NCBI GenBank assembly: GCA_021732965.1
Contig: JAKFVZ010000708.1
Span: 1 to 9,484 of the forward strand
DNA length: 9,484 bases
From: Reyranella sp.
GTDB taxonomy: Bacteria; Pseudomonadota; Alphaproteobacteria; Reyranellales; Reyranellaceae
Reading direction: 5' to 3'
The translations under genes were made by a program, and so were the position numbers. The notes beneath the pieces were generated by a model. That model was given only the letters and a program-made list of their open reading frames with translations. It did no database searches and was not told the origin of the DNA. Positions 1 to 6,450 of this stretch are shown here, piece by piece (the first letter of the stretch is position 1; every line of letters begins with the position of its first letter).

Positions 1-702
1 GTCGTCATGGGCAGCTTCAGCGTGCTGTTCGTCTCGCCCTATCTCGCGGGCAAGCCGTCGCTGGTGCCGCAATTCGCGCCGATCAGCCTGCTGTCGACCG
101 TGCCGATGATCCTGGTCGGCAAACCCGACGGTCGCTTCGCCGACATCAAGGCCGTCCTTGCCGAGGCCAAGGCGAGGCCCGGTACGGTGAGCATCGGCCA
201 TGCCGGCAACGGCACGACCAACCACATCGCCATCCTGCGCCTCGAGGTGAACGAAGGCGTGAAGTTCAACATCATCCCGTACAAGGGGTCGGGGCCCGGC
301 CTCAACGACCTGATTGCGGGGCAGATTGACCTCTACATGGACCAGCTCACGACATCGCTGCCGCAGATCAAGGCGGGCAAACTGAAGGGCATGCTGGCGA
401 TGAGTCCGAACCGCGTCGCGCAGCTTCCCGACATGCCGTCGCTCACCGACATCGGCAGCAAGCCGTTCGATGGCGGTACGACGGCGGGTCTCCTGGCGCG
501 CGTCGAGACGCCGAAGCCGATCCTGACCACCCTGAACGGCAGCGTCGTCACGGCATTTAAGGAGCCCGCCGTGGCCGCGAAGCTCGCCGAACTGGGCGCC
601 GTCCCGCGGCCTTCCACCATGGAGGAGTTTGCAGCGTACATGAAGGACCAGGAAGTTGGCGTTAGCGCACTTGTGAAGTCGGGTTTGTTGAAACCCGAGT
701 GA
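1..702 (+). CDS. Bug/TctC-family tripartite tricarboxylate transporter substrate-binding protein (5' truncated by window edge)
   Basis: This is the C-terminal 233 residues of a periplasmic solute-binding protein of the Bug (TctC) family, which captures organic acids or other carboxylates for tripartite tricarboxylate transporters. The frame is open from base 1, so the true start lies upstream. The ATG at position 7 is internal, because it aligns with an internal Met of the paralogue at 883-1872. By that alignment about 96 N-terminal residues, including the signal peptide, are missing. Family features seen are the GHAGNGTTNH segment, the FNIIPYKG segment, a GQIDLYMDQ segment and the usual C-terminal lobe ending in GLLKPE. 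My hand alignment gives about 57 percent identity to the downstream paralogue with no gaps. No TctA or TctB membrane subunit is visible nearby, so this may be one of the orphan binding proteins common in this family. The ligand cannot be told from sequence. A terminator-like hairpin follows the stop. Confidence 0.9.
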   Translation, partial: VVMGSFSVLFVSPYLAGKPSLVPQFAPISLLSTVPMILVGKPDGRFADIKAVLAEAKARPGTVSIGHAGNGTTNHIAILRLEVNEGVKFNIIPYKGSGPGLNDLIAGQIDLYMDQLTTSLPQIKAGKLKGMLAMSPNRVAQLPDMPSLTDIGSKPFDGGTTAGLLARVETPKPILTTLNGSVVTAFKEPAVAAKLAELGAVPRPSTMEEFAAYMKDQEVGVSALVKSGLLKPE

Positions 703-707
703 GCGGG

Positions 708-736
708 TGTCATGTCCACGACATGACAATTTTTTT
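708..736 (+). terminator. Rho-independent terminator-like hairpin
   Basis: A perfect 9-bp inverted repeat (arms 708-716 and 720-728, 3-base loop CAC) is followed at once by a run ending in seven T residues (730-736). It starts 5 bases after the stop codon of the upstream binding-protein gene. This is the classical form of an intrinsic terminator, although the stem is only moderately GC-rich. It would separate transcription of the two paralogous binding-protein genes. Confidence 0.65.
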
Positions 737-740
737 CAGG

Positions 741-863
741 ATGATCGGGCTGGTCATGGCGCTCGCCATCGCCGGCTCACTGGCAGGATGCGCGAACTCG
801 GGCATCCCGCAGGATGGCCGCTACCAGACGCACGGTACCGGCTGGGACAACTGGCGAGGCTGA
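741..863 (+). CDS. putative very small lipoprotein (about 40 residues)
   Basis: A short frame encodes about 40 residues: a hydrophobic N-terminus (IGLVMALAIAGSLAGC) ending in a lipobox LAG-C with Cys17, then a short polar tail with GRYQTHGTGWDNWRG. This is the architecture of a tiny outer- or inner-membrane lipoprotein processed by signal peptidase II. The start is uncertain. ATG 723 is in frame but lies inside the terminator stem. ATG 741 has only CAGG directly against it, and ATG 756 would leave a very short signal. The stop lies 19 bases before the start of the next binding-protein gene, so the two could be cotranscribed. I recognise no family. The lipobox and the clean hydrophobic stretch argue for a real gene, while the weak ribosome site and short length argue against. 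Confidence 0.45.
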   Translation: MIGLVMALAIAGSLAGCANSGIPQDGRYQTHGTGWDNWRG

Positions 864-870
864 AAAACAA

Positions 871-880
871 AGGGGAGGGA
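871..880 (+). promoter_or_regulatory. purine-rich ribosome binding site of the second binding-protein gene
   Basis: The run AGGGGAGGGA lies just before ATG 883 and sets that codon as the start. The longer open frame beginning at 814 would extend into the small lipoprotein frame and lacks a ribosome site. The spacing is slightly short. Confidence 0.6.
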
Positions 881-882
881 TC

Positions 883-1872
883 ATGAAGATCGACAGGCGC
901 GGGCTTCTTGGGGTCGGCGCCGCCGGCCTGGCAATGGCTGGCGGATTGGCCGGCAGGGCACGAGGCGCTGCTGCGCAGACCTTCCCCAGCAAGCAGATTC
1001 GCTGGGTCATCCCCTTCGCACCGGGCGGCAACTACGACGTCACCGCCCGCATCGTCTCCGATCCGATGGGTCGCCATCTCGGCCAGGGCATCCTGATCGA
1101 CAACAAGCCGGGTGCCGGCGGCGTGGTGGGGCTCGAAGCCGCGCTCAACACGCCACCCGACGGCTACACGATCTCCATGGCGAGCTTTACCGTCGCCTAC
1201 GTCGCGCCGTTGTTCGCGGGCAAGCAGCCGCTGCTGCCTCAGATGGCGCCGGTCAGTATTCTCACGACGGTGCCGACGCTCGTGGTCACGCGCGCCGACA
1301 GCCGCTTCCGCGACATGAAGAGTGTCCTGGCTGAGGCCCGGGCCAAGCCGGGCACCGTCACGATCGGCCATGCCGGCAACGGCACGACCAACCATGTCGG
1401 CATCCTGCGCCTGCAGCTGAACGAAGACCTCAAGTTCAACATCATTCCCTATCGCGGCGCCGGGCCCGGCATCGCCGACCTGCTGGCTGGCAATCTCGAC
1501 CTGTTCACCGACCAGCTCACCAGCTCGATGCCGCACATCCAGTCCGGCAAGCTCAGGCCTCTCGCGACGCTCAGCCTCCAGCCCGTGCCGGATCTGCCCA
1601 ACGTGCCGACGATGGGCGACATCGGCCTCAAGCCGTTCGATGGCAACACCACGGCCGGGGTGTTCACCCATCCCGACACGCCCAAACCCGTCATCGCCCG
1701 CCTGAACGAAGGCGTGGTGGCCGGCCTCAAGGACGAGGCGGCCAACAGGAAGCTGCGCGAGCTGGGCGCCATCGTGCGCCCCTCGACCCCGGAGGAATTC
1801 ACGGCGGCCCTGAAGGCCGACGAGGCCAACGTCTCGGAACTGCTGAAGCTCGGGCTGTTGAAGCCCGAATAG
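883..1872 (+). CDS. Bug/TctC-family tripartite tricarboxylate transporter substrate-binding protein
   Basis: This is a complete 329-residue periplasmic binding protein of the Bug family, near the usual length of about 320-330. The N-terminus carries a twin-arginine-like motif (DRRGLLG, residues 4-10) and an Ala/Gly-rich hydrophobic stretch, then an AAAQ cleavage-like region, so export by Tat or Sec is expected. The mature protein begins with family landmarks: WVIPFAPGGNYDVTAR, then NKPGAGG, then PPDGYT, then GHAGNGTTNH. The start at 883 is chosen for its ribosome site and because the signal peptide begins there. It is a gap-free paralogue of the gene at the left edge and probably arose by tandem duplication. 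Its stop is 4 bases from the stop of the convergent tartrate dehydratase gene, which suggests, without proving, that the ligand may be tartrate or another hydroxy-dicarboxylate. No TctA/TctB partner is visible. Confidence 0.93.
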   Translation: MKIDRRGLLGVGAAGLAMAGGLAGRARGAAAQTFPSKQIRWVIPFAPGGNYDVTARIVSDPMGRHLGQGILIDNKPGAGGVVGLEAALNTPPDGYTISMASFTVAYVAPLFAGKQPLLPQMAPVSILTTVPTLVVTRADSRFRDMKSVLAEARAKPGTVTIGHAGNGTTNHVGILRLQLNEDLKFNIIPYRGAGPGIADLLAGNLDLFTDQLTSSMPHIQSGKLRPLATLSLQPVPDLPNVPTMGDIGLKPFDGNTTAGVFTHPDTPKPVIARLNEGVVAGLKDEAANRKLRELGAIVRPSTPEEFTAALKADEANVSELLKLGLLKPE

Positions 1873-1876
1873 GGCC

Positions 1877-3037
1877 TCAGGCGATCTCCTTCATCACCGA
1901 CCAAAGGTCGGCCTTGCGTTCGAAGCCGATGCCCGGCGAGTCGGGCATCGAGACGCGGCCGTCGACGACGGCGCAGTCGTCGGCGAAGCCGCCGAACGGC
2001 GCGAAGACCTGCGGGTAGGATTCGTTGCCGCCGCATTGCAGGCCGACGGCGATGTTCAGCGCGAACTGGTGGCCGCCGTGCGGCACGCAGCGCCGCGGCG
2101 ACCAGCCGTGCGCCTTCAGCATCTCGATCGTGCGCAGGTATTCGACCAGCCCGTAGGAGAGGGCGGGGTCGTACTGCAGGATGTCGCGGTCGGGACGCAG
2201 GCCGCCATGGCGGATCAGGTTCCGCGCATCCTGCATCGAGAACAGGTTCTCGCCGGTGGCGAGCGGCGGGGCGTATTCGGTCGCGAGCGCGGCATGGGCC
2301 AGATAGTCGAGCGGGTCGAGCGGCTCCTCGTACCAGCGCAGGCCGAAGTCCTTGATCGCGCGGCCGAACTCGATGGCGGTGGTGAGGTCGAACTTGCCGT
2401 TGACGTCGACCGCCAGCCGCTCGCCGGCGCCGACGATCTTCAGCACGGCCTCGATGCGCTTCAGGTCCTCGGCCAGCGGCACGCCACCGACCTTCATCTT
2501 CACGCACGAATAGCCGAGGCCGAGATAGTGCTTCATCTCGTCCTGCAGCCCCTCCAGCCCCTTGCCGGGGTAGTAGTAGCCGCCGGCGGCATAGACCCAC
2601 GCCTTCTCGTCGGCCTGGCCGCCATTGTAGCGGTCGGCCAGCAGCTTCCAGAGCGGCACGCGCTTGGCTTTGGCCACGGCATCCCAGATCGCCATGTCGA
2701 GCACGCCGACGGCGACCGAGCGCTCGCCGTGACCGCCCGGCTTCTCGTTGGCCATCATCGCCGACCAGCATTTCGCCGGGTCGATCAGCCCCTCGCCGTC
2801 GAGCAGCGACTCCGGCTTGGCCTGGCTGAGGCGCGGGATGAAGCGCTCGCCCAGCAGCCCGTGCTGCGCATAGCGGCCGTTGGAGTTGAAGCCGAACCCG
2901 ACCACCGGCTTGCCGTCGACCATCACATCCGTGACCACGGCCACCACCGAGGCGGTCATCTGGCTGAAGTCGATGTAGGCGTTGGCGATGTTGGAGCGGA
3001 TGGGGGAGACGATGTCGCGGATGGCGACGATGCGCAT
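1877..3037 (-). CDS. tarD: D(-)-tartrate dehydratase, enolase superfamily (mandelate racemase group)
   Basis: The 386-residue protein should dehydrate D-tartrate to oxaloacetate using Mg2+. It has the enolase-superfamily layout: an N-terminal capping domain (about residues 1-130) with a 20s loop containing NAYIDFSQMT, then a barrel domain. Catalytic and metal residues are visible in order: the KMK motif with Lys182, Asp211 (LAVDVNG), Glu237 (WYEE), Glu263 (TGEN) and His320 (PHGGHQ). From memory, these match the catalytic Lys/His and the three metal ligands of Bradyrhizobium japonicum TarD with a constant offset of two residues. Shared blocks such as NEKPGGHGERSVAVG and YAAGGYYYPGKG also fit that isofunctional family. 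The start at MRIVAIRD is chosen by family resemblance; the longer upstream frame does not look coding. No good Shine-Dalgarno precedes it. It is convergent with the binding-protein gene and divergent from bphO. Confidence 0.93.
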   Translation of the reverse strand: MRIVAIRDIVSPIRSNIANAYIDFSQMTASVVAVVTDVMVDGKPVVGFGFNSNGRYAQHGLLGERFIPRLSQAKPESLLDGEGLIDPAKCWSAMMANEKPGGHGERSVAVGVLDMAIWDAVAKAKRVPLWKLLADRYNGGQADEKAWVYAAGGYYYPGKGLEGLQDEMKHYLGLGYSCVKMKVGGVPLAEDLKRIEAVLKIVGAGERLAVDVNGKFDLTTAIEFGRAIKDFGLRWYEEPLDPLDYLAHAALATEYAPPLATGENLFSMQDARNLIRHGGLRPDRDILQYDPALSYGLVEYLRTIEMLKAHGWSPRRCVPHGGHQFALNIAVGLQCGGNESYPQVFAPFGGFADDCAVVDGRVSMPDSPGIGFERKADLWSVMKEIA

Positions 3038-3156
3038 GGCGTATCCGTGTCTGGAGGGAGGGCGATGACTCTCTCCACGGGTTTTACAGAGGCGCGGGCG
3101 CAGCGGCCAGCCACCGCAGGGACCGCCCAACGTCGCAAGCGCAGCCGGGTTCCCGA

Positions 3157-3184
3157 AATATATTGGGGCCGCCCGCTCGAACAA
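3157..3184 (-). promoter_or_regulatory. possible sigma-70-type promoter for the tartrate dehydratase gene
   Basis: On the minus strand TTGTTC (3184-3179) lies 16 bases before TATATT (3162-3157), an AT-rich island in otherwise GC-rich DNA. It would leave a leader of roughly 110 bases before the start codon at 3037. Only the -10 hexamer is a good match, so this is tentative. Confidence 0.25.
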
Positions 3185-3195
3185 CCGGCCCGGTT
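3183..3195. promoter_or_regulatory. 13-bp dyad upstream of bphO, possible operator
   Basis: A perfect dyad with arms AACCGG and CCGGTT around a single C lies 9 bases before the bphO start codon. It overlaps the proposed -35 of the divergent dehydratase gene. The position would suit a repressor acting on either or both genes. A 6-bp arm in GC-rich DNA can arise by chance, so confidence is low. Confidence 0.25.
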
Positions 3196-3204
3196 TTGCG
3201 TAGT

Positions 3205-3795
3205 ATGGGCCAGATGCGGCTCGCTACGACCTCGGCTGCGCCCGGACGATCCTCCGCCCGCCAGATGCTGCGTGCAGCGACGGCAGCGCTTCATGCGGAA
3301 GTCGACGCGCGCTTTTCCGGACCTTTCGCCACCGACAGGAATGCTTACGAGGCGTTCCTGACCGTTCTTGCGCGCGCCGTGCTGCCGCTTGAACAAGCGC
3401 TCGATCGGGGAGGGGTGGGGCGGCTCCTGCCCGATTGGCGGGAGCGCCGTCGTTCAGAGGCACTGACGCAGGACCTCGACCTTCTCGGCATCGCCGTGCC
3501 GCCCGCGCTGAACGTCAGTGTGACCACGGACGAGGCGCGGCTGTTCGGCCGGCTCTACGTGCTCGAAGGGTCGCGACTGGGCGGGAAACTGCTGGCGAAG
3601 CGTGCCGCGGAAAGCTCCAACCCGGAGGTGCGCGCGGCGACGCACTATCTCGGCCACGGGGCGGGGAGCGACTTCTGGAGAAGCTTCCTGCAACGTCTGG
3701 AGACGTCCGAAGCCGTCCTGGCGTCGCCGCAGCGGACCCTGCTCGGTGCGCGCGAGGCGTTCGGCCTGTTCGGCGCGGAACGTACCCATGTCTGA
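3205..3795 (+). CDS. bphO: bacteriophytochrome-associated heme oxygenase
   Basis: This is a 196-residue heme oxygenase of the short bacterial BphO type. It opens heme to biliverdin IXa, CO and iron, and so supplies the chromophore for the bacteriophytochrome encoded next to it. Seen in the sequence are an N-terminal helix LRAATAALHAEVD with the likely proximal heme ligand His30, and the distal-helix region YVLEGSRLGGKLL (the LEGSxLGG signature with flexible glycines). The length is normal for the family. The start could be ATG 3205, ATG 3214 or even ATG 3262, since none has a good ribosome site. The farther upstream TTG at 3163 is unlikely. The last 8 bases, including the stop, overlap the start of bphP, which implies translational coupling. 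Identification is strengthened by this neighbour. Confidence 0.9.
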   Translation: MGQMRLATTSAAPGRSSARQMLRAATAALHAEVDARFSGPFATDRNAYEAFLTVLARAVLPLEQALDRGGVGRLLPDWRERRRSEALTQDLDLLGIAVPPALNVSVTTDEARLFGRLYVLEGSRLGGKLLAKRAAESSNPEVRAATHYLGHGAGSDFWRSFLQRLETSEAVLASPQRTLLGAREAFGLFGAERTHV

Positions 3796-5986
3796 GGAAA
3801 GCCGCGCGACACCGGTCGATCTCGAAAATTGCGATCGTGAGCCCATCCACCTGCTGGGCGCGGTGCAGCCGTTCGGCTTCCTGCTGGCCCTCGACAGCGT
3901 GCAATGGACGATCACGCGCCTGTCGCGCAACGCCGCGGAGTGGCTGGGCGCCGGGCCGTCGGCGCTGATCGGGCGACCGATCGAGGATGTGTTCACGCAC
4001 GACGCGATCCACCTGATCCGCGGACAGCTGCAGACCGCGCTCTTCGCCAACACCGTGGCACGCTCCTTTGCCGTGCCGCTGCTGAACGACGGGCCGGTCT
4101 TCGACATCGCCGTGCATGTCGTCGACGGCTCCATCGTCATCGAATGCGAGCCCTGCATGCACGAGGAGGGCGTGAACTCGGGCGCGCTCGTTCGCGCCAT
4201 GATCTCCCGCCTGCAGCAGGCTTCGGAACTCCGCACCTTCTATCGCGTGGCCGCCCGCGAGATGCGCGGTCTCACCGGCTTCGATCGCGTGATGGTGTAT
4301 CGCTTCGATCATGACGGGTCGGGCGAGGTGATCGCCGAATCGGCGCGCGGCGGCCTCGAATCCTATCTCGGCCTGCACTATCCGGCCTCCGACATTCCGC
4401 GGCAGGCGCGCATCCTCTACGAGCGCAACTGGCTGCGCATCATTCCCGACATTTCGGCCCGGCCCGCCGCCGTGGAGCCTGGTCTCATCGATGGCCGGCC
4501 GCTCGACCTGTCGATGAGCGTGCTGCGCAGCGTGTCGCCGATCCACATCGAGTACCTGCAGAACATGGGCGTGGGCGCGTCGATGTCGGTCTCGATCCTG
4601 CGCGACGGCAGGCTGTGGGGCCTCTTCGCCTGCCATCACTATGCGCCGCACAACGTGCCGTTCGAGCGGCGCACGGCGGCGGAGCTGTTCGGGCAGATGT
4701 TCTCGCTGCTGATGGAAAGCCGTGAGCGCGACGCCGAATCGCTCTACGAGGCGCGCGCCCGCAAGCTGCACAACCAGCTCGTCACCGTGATGGCGTCGGA
4801 AGCGACCCGCTTCGACAGCATCGTCTCGCATCTCGACGAGATCGCCGAGTTGTTGTCCTGCGATGGCATCGGCGTGTGGACGGGCGGGCATGCGACGCTG
4901 CAGGGCATGTCGCCGACGCAGGACCAGTTCACCGGCCTGATCGACCATCTGACCCGCCGCAATCCTGGCGAGGTGCTGGCTGCCCACGAGATCGCGGCCG
5001 AGTATCCGCCGGGCCGGGAATTCGCCGATCGGGCGGCCGGCATGCTGGTGGTCCCGCTGTCGCGGCCGGCGCGGGACTTCCTCGTCTTCTTCCGCAAGGA
5101 AGTCGCGCGCTCCGTCAACTGGGCGGGAGATCCCAGCAAGCAGATAAGCGTCGGCCCGTTGGGCTCGCGCCTCACGCCGCGCAAGAGCTTCGAACTTTGG
5201 TGCGAGACGGTTCGGGGGCAATCGATCCCGTGGCAGCCGGCCGACGTGCGCATCGCCGAGGGCCTGCGCGTCAGCCTGCTCGAGGTGATCCTGCGCCTGT
5301 CGGCCATCACCGAGGTCGAGCGCAAGCGGGCGCAGGAGCGGCAGGAGCTGCTGATCGCCGAACTCAATCACCGGGTTCGCAACATCCTCGGCCTGATCCG
5401 CGGTGTCATCTCGCAGAGCCGCGATCCGTCGCTCACGGTCGATGCCTTCACCGAGGTGGTGGGCGGCCGCATCCAGGCGCTGGCGCGGGCGCACGACCAG
5501 ATCACCGCGGACAATTGGGGCCCGGCATCGTTCCGCGGTCTGGTGGGGGCGGAAGCGGGCGCCTATCTCGGCGGCAAGGCCACGCGCGTGCGACTGTCCG
5601 GGCCGGAAGTGCTGCTGGAGCCGCAGGGCTTCACGACGCTCGCGCTTGTCATCCACGAGCTGATGACGAATTCCGCCAAGTACGGGGCGCTGAGCGACAG
5701 TCGCGGCCATATCGAGATCGGCACCCAGTTCGATGCCGAGAGGAACCTGCATGTCACCTGGACCGAGCATGGCGGTCCGCCCGTCAAGCCGCCGACGCGC
5801 CGCGGCTTCGGCTCGACGGTGATCGAGCGATCCATCCCCTATGACCTGAAGGGCGAGGCGACGCTCCACTACGAGACGATGGGCATCCGCGCGACCTTCA
5901 TGGTTCCGGCCGTCAATGTCCGTCCCGCGCCGGGTGCGGTGGACGAGCCGGCCGAGGAGACGATGCCCGAGGTGCACGCTGCCTAG
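3788..5986 (+). CDS. bphP: bacteriophytochrome, PAS-GAF-PHY-HWE sensor histidine kinase
   Basis: A 732-residue red/far-red light sensor kinase. The N-terminus has the biliverdin-attaching Cys15 (ENCDREPIHLLG), followed by a PAS domain (about 20-120) with QPFG in place of the more common QPHG. The GAF domain (about 145-310) has the PASDIP motif with Asp202, His253 (SPIHIEYL) and His283 (ACHH), equivalents of chromophore-pocket residues known from Deinococcus BphP. The PHY domain (about 325-505) has tongue elements NWAGD and PRKSF (464-468). The kinase module is of the HWE/HisKA_2 type: phosphoacceptor His528 in LNHRVRN, an N box HELMTNSAKYGALS, the WTE motif and a G-rich GFGSTVIE motif. The start at 3788 overlaps bphO by 8 bases and matches where family homology begins. 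The frame ends with TAG, directly followed in the same frame by the response regulator. Confidence 0.96.
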   Translation: MSEESRATPVDLENCDREPIHLLGAVQPFGFLLALDSVQWTITRLSRNAAEWLGAGPSALIGRPIEDVFTHDAIHLIRGQLQTALFANTVARSFAVPLLNDGPVFDIAVHVVDGSIVIECEPCMHEEGVNSGALVRAMISRLQQASELRTFYRVAAREMRGLTGFDRVMVYRFDHDGSGEVIAESARGGLESYLGLHYPASDIPRQARILYERNWLRIIPDISARPAAVEPGLIDGRPLDLSMSVLRSVSPIHIEYLQNMGVGASMSVSILRDGRLWGLFACHHYAPHNVPFERRTAAELFGQMFSLLMESRERDAESLYEARARKLHNQLVTVMASEATRFDSIVSHLDEIAELLSCDGIGVWTGGHATLQGMSPTQDQFTGLIDHLTRRNPGEVLAAHEIAAEYPPGREFADRAAGMLVVPLSRPARDFLVFFRKEVARSVNWAGDPSKQISVGPLGSRLTPRKSFELWCETVRGQSIPWQPADVRIAEGLRVSLLEVILRLSAITEVERKRAQERQELLIAELNHRVRNILGLIRGVISQSRDPSLTVDAFTEVVGGRIQALARAHDQITADNWGPASFRGLVGAEAGAYLGGKATRVRLSGPEVLLEPQGFTTLALVIHELMTNSAKYGALSDSRGHIEIGTQFDAERNLHVTWTEHGGPPVKPPTRRGFGSTVIERSIPYDLKGEATLHYETMGIRATFMVPAVNVRPAPGAVDEPAEETMPEVHAA

Positions 5987-6328
5987 TTGCCGAGGGACGT
6001 GCTGGTCGTGGAGGACAACATGATCATCGCGCTCGACGCGGAAAGCGTATTGCTGCGTGCCGGTATCGAATCGGTCCGTGTGGCGGCGAGCGTCGCACAG
6101 GCGCTGAAAGCCATTTCGACGCGCGCGCCCGACTTCGCGCTGCTCGACATCAACCTCGGCCGGGAGACGAGCTTTGCCGTCGCCGAGCAGCTCGCGTCGC
6201 TCGGCATCCGCTTCGTCTTCACGACGGGCTACGGCGAGGACATCGCCTTTCCACCGAAGCTGCTGGGCGTGCCGCGCGTGCGCAAACCCTATACCGGTGG
6301 CGCGCTGCTGGAAGCGATGCGCCTCTAG
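5987..6328 (+). CDS. single-domain response regulator (receiver), probable phosphorylation partner of the bacteriophytochrome
   Basis: The 113 residues form one CheY-like receiver domain and no output domain. Visible are the acidic pair Glu9-Asp10 (VLVVEDN), phosphoacceptor Asp54 (ALLDINLG), the conserved Thr region VFTTGYG (79-80) and Lys100 (VRKPYT). The likely start is TTG 5987, directly abutting the bphP TAG stop and in the same reading frame. GTG 5999 is an alternative, but it would trim the first strand. There is no spaced ribosome site for TTG beyond a GAGG about 14 bases upstream, so translation probably depends on termination and reinitiation after bphP. Receivers of this kind occur fused to the C-terminus of some HWE phytochromes (Agrobacterium Agp2 type). 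Here the fusion would be about 846 residues if the TAG were sense. It likely accepts phosphate from His528 of BphP and acts through protein interaction. Confidence 0.9.
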   Translation: MPRDVLVVEDNMIIALDAESVLLRAGIESVRVAASVAQALKAISTRAPDFALLDINLGRETSFAVAEQLASLGIRFVFTTGYGEDIAFPPKLLGVPRVRKPYTGGALLEAMRL

Positions 6329-6348
6329 CCCGCCGCGAAGACCATCAA

Positions 6349-6374
6349 TGGAGCGCGCAACTCCAGTTGCGCTC
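6349..6374 (+). repeat. REP-like palindromic repeat, copy 1
   Basis: A 26-nt palindromic unit starting TGGAGCGCGC and ending TTGCGCTC. It folds as GAGC, a 2-base bulge, then GCAACT paired with AGTTGC around a 2-base CC loop, then GCTC. A second copy lies in opposite orientation at 6399-6424. It lies just after the response-regulator gene, between two convergent transcription units. Confidence 0.7.
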
Positions 6375-6398
6375 ATGTCCTACCTGTCGACGAAGCTT

Positions 6399-6424
6399 GA
6401 GCGCCACTGGAGTGGCGCGCTCCA
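6399..6424 (-). repeat. REP-like palindromic repeat, copy 2 (inverted)
   Basis: This is the reverse-complement partner of the unit at 6349-6374, identical at 24 of 26 positions. The two differences fall on opposite sides of the hairpin (A to C and T to G), so base pairing is kept (GCCACT with AGTGGC). With copy 1 it can also form one long imperfect hairpin around a 24-base loop. The 122-base spacer 6329-6450 holds these two units and nothing else I recognise. Neither has a T run, so a role as a simple intrinsic terminator is not supported. Confidence 0.7.
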
Positions 6425-6450
6425 ATGAGGCGCTCCGTTAAGTCTCTGTT

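Noticed and set aside
814..882. Upstream extension of the second binding protein to a start at 814
   Set aside because: The extension has no signal-peptide character and overlaps the small lipoprotein frame. ATG 883 has a purine-rich ribosome site and begins a proper export signal.
754..1671. Minus-strand frame of 305 codons opposite the second binding-protein gene
   Set aside because: Shadow of a clear Bug-family gene, with no domain or ribosome site.
1873..1876. Bidirectional terminator in the 4-base gap between the convergent stops
   Set aside because: I see no hairpin with a T run on either strand at this junction.
1449..2771. Minus-strand frame of 440 codons spanning parts of the dehydratase and the second binding-protein gene
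   Set aside because: It is a shifted reading of the dehydratase joined to antisense of the convergent gene. Arg-rich, with no family features.
2036..3361. Long plus-strand open frame (441 codons) opposite the tartrate dehydratase
   Set aside because: It is antisense to a gene with complete catalytic residues. The composition is typical of shadow frames and it runs through the divergent spacer.
3515..6376. Very long minus-strand open frame (953 codons) opposite bphO, bphP and the response regulator
   Set aside because: Its product is a low-complexity Arg/His/Asp/Ala-rich chain with no domain, exactly antisense to three well-supported genes. It is a by-product of high GC at third codon positions.
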